In this document: positions 18,154-26,965 of the stretch, one piece after another
Layout of the letters: each line of letters opens with the position of its first letter
Position numbering within the stretch: the first letter of the stretch is position 1
Assembly (NCBI RefSeq): GCF_900099925.1
Contig: NZ_FNDE01000013.1
Location: forward strand, 1 to 64,000
Reading direction: 5' to 3'
DNA from: Aneurinibacillus thermoaerophilus
Lineage (GTDB): Bacteria > Bacillota > Bacilli > Aneurinibacillales > Aneurinibacillaceae
DNA length: 64,000 nucleotides
Made by a program: the position numbers and the translations under genes
The notes under the pieces: model-generated
Databases searched by the model: none
The model's input: the letters and a program-made list of their open reading frames with translations, nothing else
What the model was told of the DNA's origin: nothing

Positions 18154-18552
18154 GTTAAAAGAAAGCAGGTTTTCTTGTAGATTATCCGGCGTATAGAAAA
18201 GCAGCGTAAAGTCACGAAGAAGAAAAGTCGCTTCTTCAACTGTTACGCCTTTTTGTTTTGCCGCTTCAATAAATTGCGGATTTTGAATCACGGTATCGCG
18301 CCACCAAATCAGGGACTTTTCCTGAATCGAATCGCGCACCTGGCGAAGCTGTGCCTTTCCCTCTGGGGTTAAGCCCTTAAGAACCTGAATAAACTCTTCA
18401 ATATAGTCCGCTTTCATCCCCATCACAAAGTCATCCGCCTTCTCTTTTGCGTAAGAAACCTGCGGCGCAAAAGCAGCGACCGAAGGCAAGGCTACGGAAG
18501 CAGCCAGCACAGGCAGAAGCAACTTACGCGTAAACTTTCTTTCCTTCTTCAT
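18154..18552 (-). pseudogene. 5' part of IS-split exported protein gene
   Basis: Start ATG at 18552 follows GGAGGG. The product begins with a signal peptide (KKERKFTRKLLLPVLAAS to about residue 36, YAK) and a helical region (LKGLTPEGKAQLRQVRDSIQ). After LLSFN the frame enters the IS left end and stops at 18112 within a few codons. The 3' part lies at 16015-16667. A relative with the same signal-plus-helical layout is the SLH protein at 23763-24854. Start and signal sequence intact, so a truncated secreted fragment may still be made. Probably cotranscribed with the wzy gene 20 bases upstream. Confidence 0.75.
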
Positions 18553-18571
18553 ACTCAATCCCTCCATTTTC

Positions 18572-19927
18572 TTATTTAAGCGCATGTGGCAACCCGGCCA
18601 GCAGGGCACCAAACAGCCATACCCAGCGATTATCATATAAATCTCCACTAATCTGCGCGGCGTACAGACTGAAAAAAAAGCAAGTAATGACAGTAGCTAT
18701 CAGAGAAACATCCATCCCTGAAAGTTCGCTCTTTTTCTTGCTTATCATTAACCGTACGGTTGCAAACGCAGCTACTGCCAGTACAATCAGAAATGCCGCA
18801 AGCCCAATCGCACCCAATTCGCACATCACTTCCAAAAAGATGTTGTGCGGATAGCGAATTTCTTCGGAGTACATCCGGGCAAACGAACCTGTCCCCCATC
18901 CTGTGAACCAGCGCTGCTGGAACAGATACCAGGCAGCCTCAGCAAATACAAAGCGGGCATCCACGGACGTCCCTTTATCTTCCTGAAACAGTAGAGTAAG
19001 CCGAATCCATGCGGTTCCTCCGGTAATCTTCTCCACAGGAATAACAGTAAATATGGAAACAAGAAGAGCACCGACAATCCCCAATGTCAGCAGAAAGCGG
19101 GAGCGCTTCTTGTTGCTGCTTTTCAACCAAATCAGTAAACCATACATGACAAGCGCCAAAATAAATCCAATGAACGCCTGCCGCGAGCCGGAGTAAAAAG
19201 CGGCAATTGCGTAGATGGCAAGCGCGATATAGCCGCATACCGCAAAACCACGTACTTTAATACAGTTAATTAGAAACAGCGTACTCAGCGCCCCAATAAC
19301 CATAAATCGCCCGAAAACATTCGGACCGCCACCCAGTGCAGAAATTCTCCCATTAGCCAAACCGCCGCTCAGGACGCCGCCCGCGATCCCCAACAGTGCC
19401 AGGCCAAATGTGATGACAGCCAGTCCAAGGAAAAAGTTCACATAATGCTGCCGTGACGTCACCATGCTTAACGCCAGCACAAGCAAAGGCAACGTGTAAA
19501 AAGCAAACTCTATCAACTTTGTTGTCCCATAGGAAGGAGAAACGGAATACATCACTCCGGCTGCCAGCACCGCCAGGAAAAGCAAACAGGCAAATAAATA
19601 GGCTCTACTAAGAAGAGCATGAAATCTGCGGCGCATGATCATTACGAATACAGTCAAACTCAAGCTGAGAGCGGCAACATAGACCGGGCCATCTATCGTT
19701 TCCAGGAAAGGAACACGATTAAAGCGTCCGCCCAGCGATGTAATAACCAGCCCCAGCTCCGGCAGCGCAAAGATCACAAGCGCAAGCAGCACGACCACCA
19801 GCAAACCAATGATTTGAATAGCCGGAATGCTTACGCTCAGAGCAGCAAGCATCACACCCAAAAGCGACATACCGAAAAAAGGCAACATTCTTTCTTTGAG
19901 CCGGGGAGCTACGGTTTTAAACGACAT
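18572..19927 (-). CDS. O-antigen ligase/polymerase family membrane protein (Wzy-like)
   Basis: 451 aa with about 11-12 hydrophobic segments and a large loop near residues 290-350 that contains the family landmark GWGTGSFARMYSEEIRYPHNIFLE (conserved HN). In a locus with Wzx, Wzz and an initiating transferase, the likely role is polymerisation of lipid-linked repeat units outside the membrane. Ligation to a surface acceptor is the alternative, since both activities share this fold. Start ATG at 19927 follows AAAGGCG. It lies between wzx and the split surface-protein gene. Confidence 0.85.
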   Translation of the reverse strand: MSFKTVAPRLKERMLPFFGMSLLGVMLAALSVSIPAIQIIGLLVVVLLALVIFALPELGLVITSLGGRFNRVPFLETIDGPVYVAALSLSLTVFVMIMRRRFHALLSRAYLFACLLFLAVLAAGVMYSVSPSYGTTKLIEFAFYTLPLLVLALSMVTSRQHYVNFFLGLAVITFGLALLGIAGGVLSGGLANGRISALGGGPNVFGRFMVIGALSTLFLINCIKVRGFAVCGYIALAIYAIAAFYSGSRQAFIGFILALVMYGLLIWLKSSNKKRSRFLLTLGIVGALLVSIFTVIPVEKITGGTAWIRLTLLFQEDKGTSVDARFVFAEAAWYLFQQRWFTGWGTGSFARMYSEEIRYPHNIFLEVMCELGAIGLAAFLIVLAVAAFATVRLMISKKKSELSGMDVSLIATVITCFFFSLYAAQISGDLYDNRWVWLFGALLAGLPHALK

Positions 19928-19955
19928 ATACTACAACGCCTTTCCGTGTCATTTT

Positions 19956-21293
19956 TTATGCGACATCTTTTGCTGTTTTATCTGTTCCGCACAACTTCCG
20001 AATGCTCATTGCCGAGAGGAAAAACAGAATCACATACCCGACTGCCATAACGCCTCCGTATAAGCCAATGGCCAGCGCAGGCGGAGCTTTCCACCAGGCC
20101 GCGCTGACAAGCGCGGCGATAATCAGCACGATCCGCCCGATCTGCCAAATAAGATGAACGTGCTGGCATTCAATAATATCAAGCGTCTGCGAGAGCGGAA
20201 ATACAACAAACTGAATCAAGTACATGAAAGAAAGAATCTGGATGTATCGCCCCGCTTCGTACCAGATGCCTCCAAATACGAGCGCAAACAACTGCGGACC
20301 GGCGATCCCAAGCAACAAAGAAGGAAGGAGGCCAATGAAAAACAGTTTCTTTGCTGTTTGATAGAATAGACGAAGCAACTGTTCCGGATTTTGCCGGGCG
20401 AGCCGGGAAGATTCACCCGTATAGACCTGGGCTACAGATTGCCCGATCATGGTCATGGGCACACCGATAACCCGCTGTCCAAGAGCGAACCAGCCAAGAA
20501 CCTGCGGCCCGTAGAAACTCGCAAGAATAAGAGCAGGCAGCTGCAAGCCGCTGCTGTTAAGAAGCCCGGACCAGCTGGAGAATAACGGGAACCGATAATA
20601 ACGACAGGCCGCCTTTCCCACACCAGAAAGTGAAATCTTCCGCAAAATATGCCGGTCATAACGCCACGATAGCAGCGCTAACGTTCCGCTGCCGCTGACC
20701 CGTCCAACTACATCTCCATAAAGCAGGCCAGCCGGCCCTTTGATAAATAATCCTGCCAATATCTGTGTACATACCATTCCGAAGCTTTGACTGAATTTCG
20801 TACGTGAGATGCTGGCGAATCTCTTATAACGAATCGCCCAATAGTTAAGAGACTGGTAGAGACCCAGCCCCAGAAAGCTGACAGGCAGCAAAAACAGATA
20901 CGGCAGCATCTTCTCTGCCTTCAACGATAATAGCAGCGTATCGCCGAACAAAAAAACAGCCGTACCTATGAGCAGCGTCATACCAAATACGACCAGGACA
21001 GATAAAGCAAATACATTGGCCGCTGTCTCTTCTTCTTCCGGTAGAAGGATCGCCAGCTCATACCGTAAAGATGAAATAACTACAAGAATCGATAACATAG
21101 CGGTAAATACCGCCAGTACACCGAAACTCTCCGGCGTATATAGCCGGCTAAGAATAGGAGATGCAAGGAGTAACAAGCCCTGCGTAAGCGCCGTGCCCCC
21201 TGCCAATACCACGACGTTTCTGGCAAATTTGCTTTTCGGCAGCCTGCGCTTGATTTTTTCTACTACCCCCTGAACCCCTGCTATTCTATTCAC
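19956..21293 (-). CDS. wzx: Oligosaccharide flippase (Wzx/MATE-MOP superfamily)
   Basis: 445 aa with 12 or more predicted membrane helices; it would move undecaprenyl-linked repeat units across the membrane. Conserved features include GTALTQGLLLLASPILSRLYTPESFG at the first helices and a GYILF... terminal region. The longer reading starts at 21317, but the GTG at 21293 has a near-perfect AGGAGG eight bases upstream, so I prefer it. It lies between the beta-helix protein and the Wzy-like gene in the same orientation. Confidence 0.87.
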   Translation of the reverse strand: MNRIAGVQGVVEKIKRRLPKSKFARNVVVLAGGTALTQGLLLLASPILSRLYTPESFGVLAVFTAMLSILVVISSLRYELAILLPEEEETAANVFALSVLVVFGMTLLIGTAVFLFGDTLLLSLKAEKMLPYLFLLPVSFLGLGLYQSLNYWAIRYKRFASISRTKFSQSFGMVCTQILAGLFIKGPAGLLYGDVVGRVSGSGTLALLSWRYDRHILRKISLSGVGKAACRYYRFPLFSSWSGLLNSSGLQLPALILASFYGPQVLGWFALGQRVIGVPMTMIGQSVAQVYTGESSRLARQNPEQLLRLFYQTAKKLFFIGLLPSLLLGIAGPQLFALVFGGIWYEAGRYIQILSFMYLIQFVVFPLSQTLDIIECQHVHLIWQIGRIVLIIAALVSAAWWKAPPALAIGLYGGVMAVGYVILFFLSAMSIRKLCGTDKTAKDVA

Positions 21294-21333
21294 ATAGTCC
21301 GCCTCCTGTATGTTCACTCAATTTATTTGCAGT

Positions 21334-22953
21334 CTACTCATTGCGAATTCCGCTTGATACCAGTGTGTAGTCAGCCGGTTTCGTATAAATGGCCATACCT
21401 CCGACCACCGCAGCGCCGGAGCCGGGAGCGATCCCAAGCCACACCCTCGCCACTTCAGGCCCAACAACGAAGAAAAGAGGATCGCTGTTGTCAGAGCCTG
21501 TAATATATACACCTCCATACCTTTTTTCTGACCAGTACGGAACATTTTCTTCCTTTCCTTTCAGCCACCCTCCATGTTTCGCGTTTACGATATTGCCCCT
21601 GGCATCATAACCTTTTATTACAACTCTCCCGGCACTGTTTCCCGGAGAAGCGCGTTTAACAACAAAAGATTTTACTTTTCTTGTATCGATCATGACGCCA
21701 AGCGCCGTATCTTTCACAATAAACGTACCATCCTGATTTCTGCTAATTGCCTGGCCGCTGACGCTACCAAGCACATCATTGGATCCGTCAGTCAAAAAAG
21801 ACATGCCCACAAATGAAATGTGGCCGTCTGGCAGCATGCGGAACCGCTCAGACAGGTTATAACTGGCCAAAAGGTGGCTGTGCTCTTCCAGCACCCGCTC
21901 GGAAGCGCTACTGGTAATTGTGGACGGGTACAGGGAGCGATCATCAATACGCGCCGCTCCCATACCAGTCGAAATGACATTGTCACTGCTACCGTTAACG
22001 ATACGCGCTGCATACGTACCGTTTCCTTCGTTCCGAATGTATTCAAACGTATTAAGCTTTCCATGTTCGATAAGAATTGGCAGCGCTTCAGCCCCCTGAA
22101 CCAGCCCACTCTGGCTCAACTCAAAACTCGGTTTAATAAAAATATTATTATTGTTGTTTTTATACGTTCCATCCTGGCTTGTAATCACAACTCCGATTCG
22201 ATCCTCGTTCGCATGAAGTGAGGGACGTACCGAAAATCGGCCTCCCATATACAAATTTTCGTTTATCCAGCCAATGCGACCGTTCTTTCCCTTTTGATTG
22301 GTCAGTTCCACTCCGATATGATTACCAATAAACTGACCGAGCCGTACTTCATTGTAGGCAAATCCTTTGCCAGCACCAATAAACTGGCTTCCTATGGTAA
22401 AGCAGTCGGCCTGTCGAATATCAATAAAGGAAGATGTGGCATTAAAAATCCGAATCCCGATCGCCTGCTTCGCCGGATCACTGGAAAGCCAAGCAGACTG
22501 CTTCTTTCGAATGACAGCAAGACCCGTGTAGGATGCCCGTGTCGTTTTCCCCTGCTCGCCAATTGTTACGAACGGTTCATACGCATCTCCTGTATAAATC
22601 AGGGGAGCGTGCTGCTCAACCGAGACATTCGGCGGTATCTGTATCGGGGTATCCAGGGCATAGCCCTCGGCAGGAGGAAATACCAAGACAATATTCGATT
22701 CAGGAGAAAATTGTGATGCTGACAGTTTCTCCGCATAAGCAATGGCTTGCGAAACGGCCAATGCATCATTCGTTTTACCATCCCCTACCGCCCCGAATTG
22801 CATCACATCTATCATTCGTTTTGCTTTCTGCGCGTCCTGCGTATTTCCGCCTTGAACGTTAACCTCCGGCTTTGATAGCAAAACAAACCCTACAGCTACG
22901 AAGCTCATGATAAGACTCAGAACAGATACATAGGTTGACCATCGATGCTTCAT
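21334..22953 (-). CDS. Membrane-anchored right-handed beta-helix protein
   Basis: 539 aa with an N-terminal signal-anchor (about 8-28). After a short linker comes the MIDVMQFGAVGDGKTNDALA motif that opens the pectate-lyase-3/phage-tailspike type beta-helix. The next ~350 residues fit repeated short beta-strands (NATSSFIDIRQADCFTIGSQ and similar). No clear catalytic set can be assigned. Placed between wzz and wzx with AAAGGAG right at the wzz stop, it is probably an exo-glycan modifying, trimming or binding protein. Polysaccharide lyase, epimerase or hydrolase are all open. Confidence 0.75.
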   Translation of the reverse strand: MKHRWSTYVSVLSLIMSFVAVGFVLLSKPEVNVQGGNTQDAQKAKRMIDVMQFGAVGDGKTNDALAVSQAIAYAEKLSASQFSPESNIVLVFPPAEGYALDTPIQIPPNVSVEQHAPLIYTGDAYEPFVTIGEQGKTTRASYTGLAVIRKKQSAWLSSDPAKQAIGIRIFNATSSFIDIRQADCFTIGSQFIGAGKGFAYNEVRLGQFIGNHIGVELTNQKGKNGRIGWINENLYMGGRFSVRPSLHANEDRIGVVITSQDGTYKNNNNNIFIKPSFELSQSGLVQGAEALPILIEHGKLNTFEYIRNEGNGTYAARIVNGSSDNVISTGMGAARIDDRSLYPSTITSSASERVLEEHSHLLASYNLSERFRMLPDGHISFVGMSFLTDGSNDVLGSVSGQAISRNQDGTFIVKDTALGVMIDTRKVKSFVVKRASPGNSAGRVVIKGYDARGNIVNAKHGGWLKGKEENVPYWSEKRYGGVYITGSDNSDPLFFVVGPEVARVWLGIAPGSGAAVVGGMAIYTKPADYTLVSSGIRNE

Positions 22954-22955
22954 GT

Positions 22956-23738
22956 CTACTCCTTTGTCAGCAGTTGGGAGCCGTCTTCATATACAAGCGG
23001 TACGATAAACCTTTCTTCTTCCGCTTTGCTCTTTAGCTTGGAAGAATGTACAGGTATGGCGGCAACGGTACCGAGTACCGGAAGATCAAGATGACTCTCA
23101 ATTTCTTCTTCTGTACGTATTCTCCGATCTGTTAATTCCAGCAAAAATGCCAGTCCAACCGAAACCGCCAATCCAAGAAAGAAAGCTGTACTGATATGCA
23201 ACGCCAACGTTACCAACTTAGTCGAAGACGCCCGCTCCGCTTTTGCCTCCGCCAAAACTTGTATGTTTTCGATGTTCATCCGTTTAACAACTTCACTTTG
23301 GAAGGTAGCAGCGAGCATATTCGCTATCTGTGCTGCCTTTGCCGGATTACGATCTTCTACGGTAATGGCCATAACCTGCGAATGACGTATGCCGCTTACG
23401 CTGATTTTCTTGGCTAATGCTTTCCCTTTATCCGGCTCCCCCAGTTTCCCGGCAACAAGTTCCAGAAGGGAAGGGCTGATAATGATTTCATTGTAGGTTT
23501 TAATCAGTTCTACATTCGCCTCAAGCTCCGAGGCAGGAAGCAAATACATTCCGCTTTCCTGCCTGGCCTTATGAATCAGCAACTCAGCGGTCGCCTTATA
23601 AGCAGGAGGAATGAAAAAAAAGCTAAGCACAGCGCTGGTTAAGACTGCGGTTAGCGTGATGGTCACTATCATAAAAAGATATCGCTGCAAAACACGAAGA
23701 AGTCCTCGTACATCACTCTGTATCCGGTATTGTTCCAT
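22956..23738 (-). CDS. Wzz/CapA-type chain-length determinant (second copy)
   Basis: 260 aa with two membrane helices (about 20-40 and 178-200) around an extracytoplasmic helical domain. The second helix is followed by the cytoplasmic LDLPVLGTVAAI motif used for contact with a BY-kinase. It is a paralogue of the Wzz at 38362-39126, sharing for example LGEPDK, the ...NMLAATFQSEVVKxMNxxNIQVL arrangement and the post-helix block. There is no kinase beside this copy. It may regulate a different polymer or work with the distant kinase. Confidence 0.85.
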   Translation of the reverse strand: MEQYRIQSDVRGLLRVLQRYLFMIVTITLTAVLTSAVLSFFFIPPAYKATAELLIHKARQESGMYLLPASELEANVELIKTYNEIIISPSLLELVAGKLGEPDKGKALAKKISVSGIRHSQVMAITVEDRNPAKAAQIANMLAATFQSEVVKRMNIENIQVLAEAKAERASSTKLVTLALHISTAFFLGLAVSVGLAFLLELTDRRIRTEEEIESHLDLPVLGTVAAIPVHSSKLKSKAEEERFIVPLVYEDGSQLLTKE

Positions 23739-23762
23739 GCCTATTGTCCCTTACTGAGCCAT

Positions 23763-24854
23763 TTACTTTACATCAAGCAAACGTTGAATGATGACAGCAA
23801 CCTGGGCACGGTTGGTTTTTGACTTCGGCGCGAAATGATGCTGATCCATTCCCGTGATGATCCCTTTTTCTACTAGCAGGGCTACGTTTGCTTGCGCCCA
23901 TGTTGCAATATTCTTCCGATCTGCAAACTTCTCTAACTGTTTCTTGTGCTCCGCAGCAGGCTTTATACCCATCGTTACATCCAGCGCGCGAGCGACCATG
24001 GTCGCCATTTGCTCCCGTGTCACCGGCGCATTCGGATCAAACTTGGTTTTGCTCACACCGCTCACGATATGGAGGCGCGCCGCAATTGCCACATCAGCGG
24101 CAAACCAGTCTTCGTTTTTCACATCGGTAAACGAAGGGGATGGACCTTCTGCTGTTTTCTCATTTAACTTGAGCGCCTGAACCAGCATACGGGTAAACTG
24201 TGCCCTGGTTACATGGCCAAGCGGTTCAAATTTGTCTTCGCTTATTCCATTCAATACACCCGCCGCCACAAGCGCTTGAATCGCTTCTTGCGCCCATGGT
24301 ACTTCTCCTAGATCAGTAAAAGCAGGCACCGGTTTGTCTTCGGGTTTTGCAGGTTTTTCAGGTGCTGGCTGAACCGGCAACTGTTCCGGTTTTTCCGGTG
24401 CAGGTTCTGTCGTTTTCACCGGTTCCGTTACCGGTTCCTTGATCGGTTCTTTTGCCGGCTCCTCCTCTTCATTCGGAGATGCTGTGATTTGGTCTTTTGC
24501 CTGCATTACATCTTCAATCGTGATATTGGATTCGCGTACTTCCTGCTTCAGCTTTTCATATTTCTCCGTGTCAACCGTTTGTTTTACCGCTTCTTCCGCA
24601 ATTTGCTCAAGCGGCTTATTCGGTGATTCCAGCATTTCCTGCATGGCTTTTTCTTTGATCATCTGCTGTTCTTCCGGGGTGAGTTGCTGCAATAATTCTT
24701 TCATTTTTTGCACTTTGCTATCCGTTACATCCTCCGTTGCCGCCTTTGCCGTTGTGGTCCATCCTATCGGCAGCAGCGTAACAGAAGGCATTGCCACCGC
24801 AGTCGCAAGCAGCGACAACGCCAGTTTATGTCGAAATCCGTTTTTCTTGTTCAT
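23763..24854 (-). CDS. Exported protein with three C-terminal SLH domains
   Basis: 363 aa. Signal peptide to about residue 38 (TTAKA). Helical region at about 42-130 (LLQQLTPEEQQMIKEKAMQE), similar in layout to the IS-split protein nearby. Then a Pro/Glu/Lys linker (130-185) built from EPxKEPV-like repeats, and three SLH domains (about 187-240, 250-305, 315-362; FTDLGEVPWAQEAIQALVAA, FTDVKNEDWFAADVAIA, FADRKNIATWAQANVAL). SLH domains anchor it to wall polymer while the linker holds the helical domain away from the wall. GGAGGG precedes the ATG. Confidence 0.88.
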   Translation of the reverse strand: MNKKNGFRHKLALSLLATAVAMPSVTLLPIGWTTTAKAATEDVTDSKVQKMKELLQQLTPEEQQMIKEKAMQEMLESPNKPLEQIAEEAVKQTVDTEKYEKLKQEVRESNITIEDVMQAKDQITASPNEEEEPAKEPIKEPVTEPVKTTEPAPEKPEQLPVQPAPEKPAKPEDKPVPAFTDLGEVPWAQEAIQALVAAGVLNGISEDKFEPLGHVTRAQFTRMLVQALKLNEKTAEGPSPSFTDVKNEDWFAADVAIAARLHIVSGVSKTKFDPNAPVTREQMATMVARALDVTMGIKPAAEHKKQLEKFADRKNIATWAQANVALLVEKGIITGMDQHHFAPKSKTNRAQVAVIIQRLLDVK

Positions 24855-24870
24855 ATCTATCCCTCCATAA

Positions 24871-26088
24871 TTATTCGTAGCGCAACGCTTCGATCGGGGG
24901 AATCCTTACCGCCCGCAGCGCCGGAATCATCCCGAACAGAAGACCTGCACCGATCGCAAACACAATCGTATACCCTACCATCTCCAGCGGAATATGGTTC
25001 GGCAGTATCGGAAAATACGTGTGAATGGAATAAAGAATTCCGTATGTCGCGGCCAAGCCGAGCAGGGCGCCTGTCACGCTTAAAAAAACCGCTTCAAACA
25101 AGAACTGGGCGAGAATATGCCACGATTTTGCCCCAACCGCCTTGCGAATCCCAATTTCCCTTGTCCGCTCTTTCACCGTCAAAAGCATTACATTCATAAT
25201 CCCAATACCCCCAACCAAAAGCGCGATACCGGTAATCGCAAGGGTAATCACACCGACCAGATCCATCACGGTTTTGATAACATGAATCACTTCTTCTGCC
25301 TTTACCAAGTTGAAATCTTTTTTCTTATGGTTTTGTCCGATAACATTGTTGATCTGCTTTTCGACCTGCGGCACGTTTTCCGTCTTTTTCGCGGTGAAAA
25401 ATAGCAAAGAAGCATTGTCCACGTTGCCTATCTTTTCAACCACATGGTATGGCGCATATACCCGATCATCAATATTGAAACCGAACATTTTCTTCTCATC
25501 CAGAACGCCGATCACCATAAAATTCTCCCGGTTAATCGTAACCGTTTTTCCGACCGCAGGCCTGTCGCCGAATATGTTGTGCTTAATGTTGGCCCCAAGT
25601 ACAATGACATGCTTGTTCTGCTTGCATTCGGCATCGGTAAAAAATCGCCCATCCGCCAACCTGACATCAAGAATAGGCAGAAGATCAGGCGTTGTCCCGG
25701 TAAAAATCATTTCATATCCTTTTTTGTTATACATAAGCACGCCCATGAATTCATTTTGTGGTGCCGCCTTTTCTACGCCCGGAACCCGCGCTTTAACATC
25801 CATCGCATCCTTGTATGTGAGCGTGCTGGCGGAAGGCGCGAAGGAAGCAAAGTCGGAAATACCGCTATCAATGGCTTTCTTATTCAGCAACTTGCCCGGT
25901 ACAACGGTAATCTGCCGGGCGCCAAGCCCGGAGAATTGTTGCAACAAGCTCTGGCTAAAATTGTAGAGCACCGTCATCATCGAAATAACGAGCAGCGCGG
26001 CGACCGCCACGCCCAAAATCGCCAGCAACGAACGACCGCGATACATCCAGATGCCACGCAAGGCCATCCTCACATTACGGAATAGCAT
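24871..26088 (-). CDS. MacB/FtsX-family ABC transporter permease
   Basis: 405 aa. A longer open frame exists, but its extra N-terminus is the ATPase gene read in another frame. The ATG at 26088 overlaps that gene's TAA. Layout: one N-terminal membrane helix (about 20-40), a large extracytoplasmic MacB-PCD domain to about 275 (FMVIGVLDEKKMFGFNIDD), then three helices with the FtsX signature TREIGIRKAVGAKSWHILAQ. With the ATPase it forms a mechanotransmission ABC complex that drives events outside the membrane. The neighbouring SLH protein could be a partner or substrate; that is inference. Confidence 0.9.
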   Translation of the reverse strand: MLFRNVRMALRGIWMYRGRSLLAILGVAVAALLVISMMTVLYNFSQSLLQQFSGLGARQITVVPGKLLNKKAIDSGISDFASFAPSASTLTYKDAMDVKARVPGVEKAAPQNEFMGVLMYNKKGYEMIFTGTTPDLLPILDVRLADGRFFTDAECKQNKHVIVLGANIKHNIFGDRPAVGKTVTINRENFMVIGVLDEKKMFGFNIDDRVYAPYHVVEKIGNVDNASLLFFTAKKTENVPQVEKQINNVIGQNHKKKDFNLVKAEEVIHVIKTVMDLVGVITLAITGIALLVGGIGIMNVMLLTVKERTREIGIRKAVGAKSWHILAQFLFEAVFLSVTGALLGLAATYGILYSIHTYFPILPNHIPLEMVGYTIVFAIGAGLLFGMIPALRAVRIPPIEALRYE

Positions 26089-26786
26089 TACCCGCGGTTC
26101 GCCTCCCTTTCCGGCGCACCACGATACGGAACGAGCTTGCGATCCAGCATATACAGAATTCGTTCCGCAATCCGGGCCAGCTCGTAATCGTGGGTTACCA
26201 GCATGATGGTTTTGCCCTGTGCATGCAGACGTTGCAAAATGTTGATCACCTCTTGTTTGGATTGCGCATCCAGATTTCCTGTCGGTTCGTCGGCCAACAG
26301 AAGCGAGGGCGAGGCGACAATCGCGCGGGCAATGGCTACTTTCTGCTTTTGACCGCCGGACAGGTGAACGGGTACGTCTTTTTTGCGTGAAAGCATCCCG
26401 ACCCACTCTAGCGCCTCATCCACCCGCTTGCGCTTCTCCCGGGCAGACATCCGGGTATACTGAAGCGGCAGGGCAACATTCTCGCCGACGGTCAGCCGAG
26501 GAACGAGCATGAACTGCTGAAAGATAAAGCCAATATGGCGGTTGCGGATAGCAGCCAGGCGGCCCCCGCCATATTCGGTTACATCTTGTCCGGCGAGCCG
26601 GTATGTGCCTGAGTCGGGCTTGTCCAGAAGCCCAAGGATATTTAGCAACGTCGATTTGCCGGAGCCGGAAGGGCCGAGGATGGATACGAATTCACCCTGT
26701 TTCACATTCAAGTCCAGATCTTCAATGACGGTTCTTTTTTCCCGCCCATCTTTGTAGTGGCGGGAAATGCCCCGAAGCTCAATCAT
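26088..26786 (-). CDS. MacB/LolD-type ABC transporter ATPase
   Basis: 232 aa. Walker A GPSGSGKST, Q-loop FIFQQFMLVPRLTVGENV, signature LSGGQKQKVAIARAI, Walker B LLLADEPTGNLD and switch His in TIMLVTHDYELA. This is the LolCDE/MacB subfamily that pairs with an FtsX-like permease, here encoded next and overlapping (TAATG). Its start overlaps the upstream small ORF by eight bases. Confidence 0.93.
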   Translation of the reverse strand: MIELRGISRHYKDGREKRTVIEDLDLNVKQGEFVSILGPSGSGKSTLLNILGLLDKPDSGTYRLAGQDVTEYGGGRLAAIRNRHIGFIFQQFMLVPRLTVGENVALPLQYTRMSAREKRKRVDEALEWVGMLSRKKDVPVHLSGGQKQKVAIARAIVASPSLLLADEPTGNLDAQSKQEVINILQRLHAQGKTIMLVTHDYELARIAERILYMLDRKLVPYRGAPEREANRG

Positions 26787-26946
26787 AGTTGCCCATCCGT
26801 TCTATGAATGGTTTGAGCTGGAACACGATGTCATCCACAATGTCGCGCGTGTCCATCGTGTCGAGCTGTTCGCCTTTTTGATAGACATCCAGCAAAATAT
26901 GAAGCAGAATTTTTTGATCGAGCTCGCTTTCCATGAGTTTCGCCAT
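26779..26946 (-). CDS. Small 55-residue protein ahead of MacB-like ABC genes
   Basis: ATG at 26946, stop TGA at 26779-26781, overlapping the ATPase start by eight bases, so translational coupling is likely. The product is acidic and helical (KLMESELDQKILLHILLDVY, then DIVDDIVFQLKPFIERMG), without signal or membrane segment. I do not recognise the family. Overlap with the ABC gene, codon usage and the long open stretch in a gene-dense region support it as real. The ribosome site is weak (GGGAG about 14 bases upstream); a second in-frame ATG lies four codons in. Confidence 0.6.
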   Translation of the reverse strand: MAKLMESELDQKILLHILLDVYQKGEQLDTMDTRDIVDDIVFQLKPFIERMGNYD

Positions 26947-26965
26947 CACCAGATATCAACTCCCA

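Noticed and set aside
26089-26406. Long N-terminal extension of the MacB-like permease
   Set aside because: This stretch is the ATPase gene in another frame; the ATG at 26088 has the normal overlap and family start.
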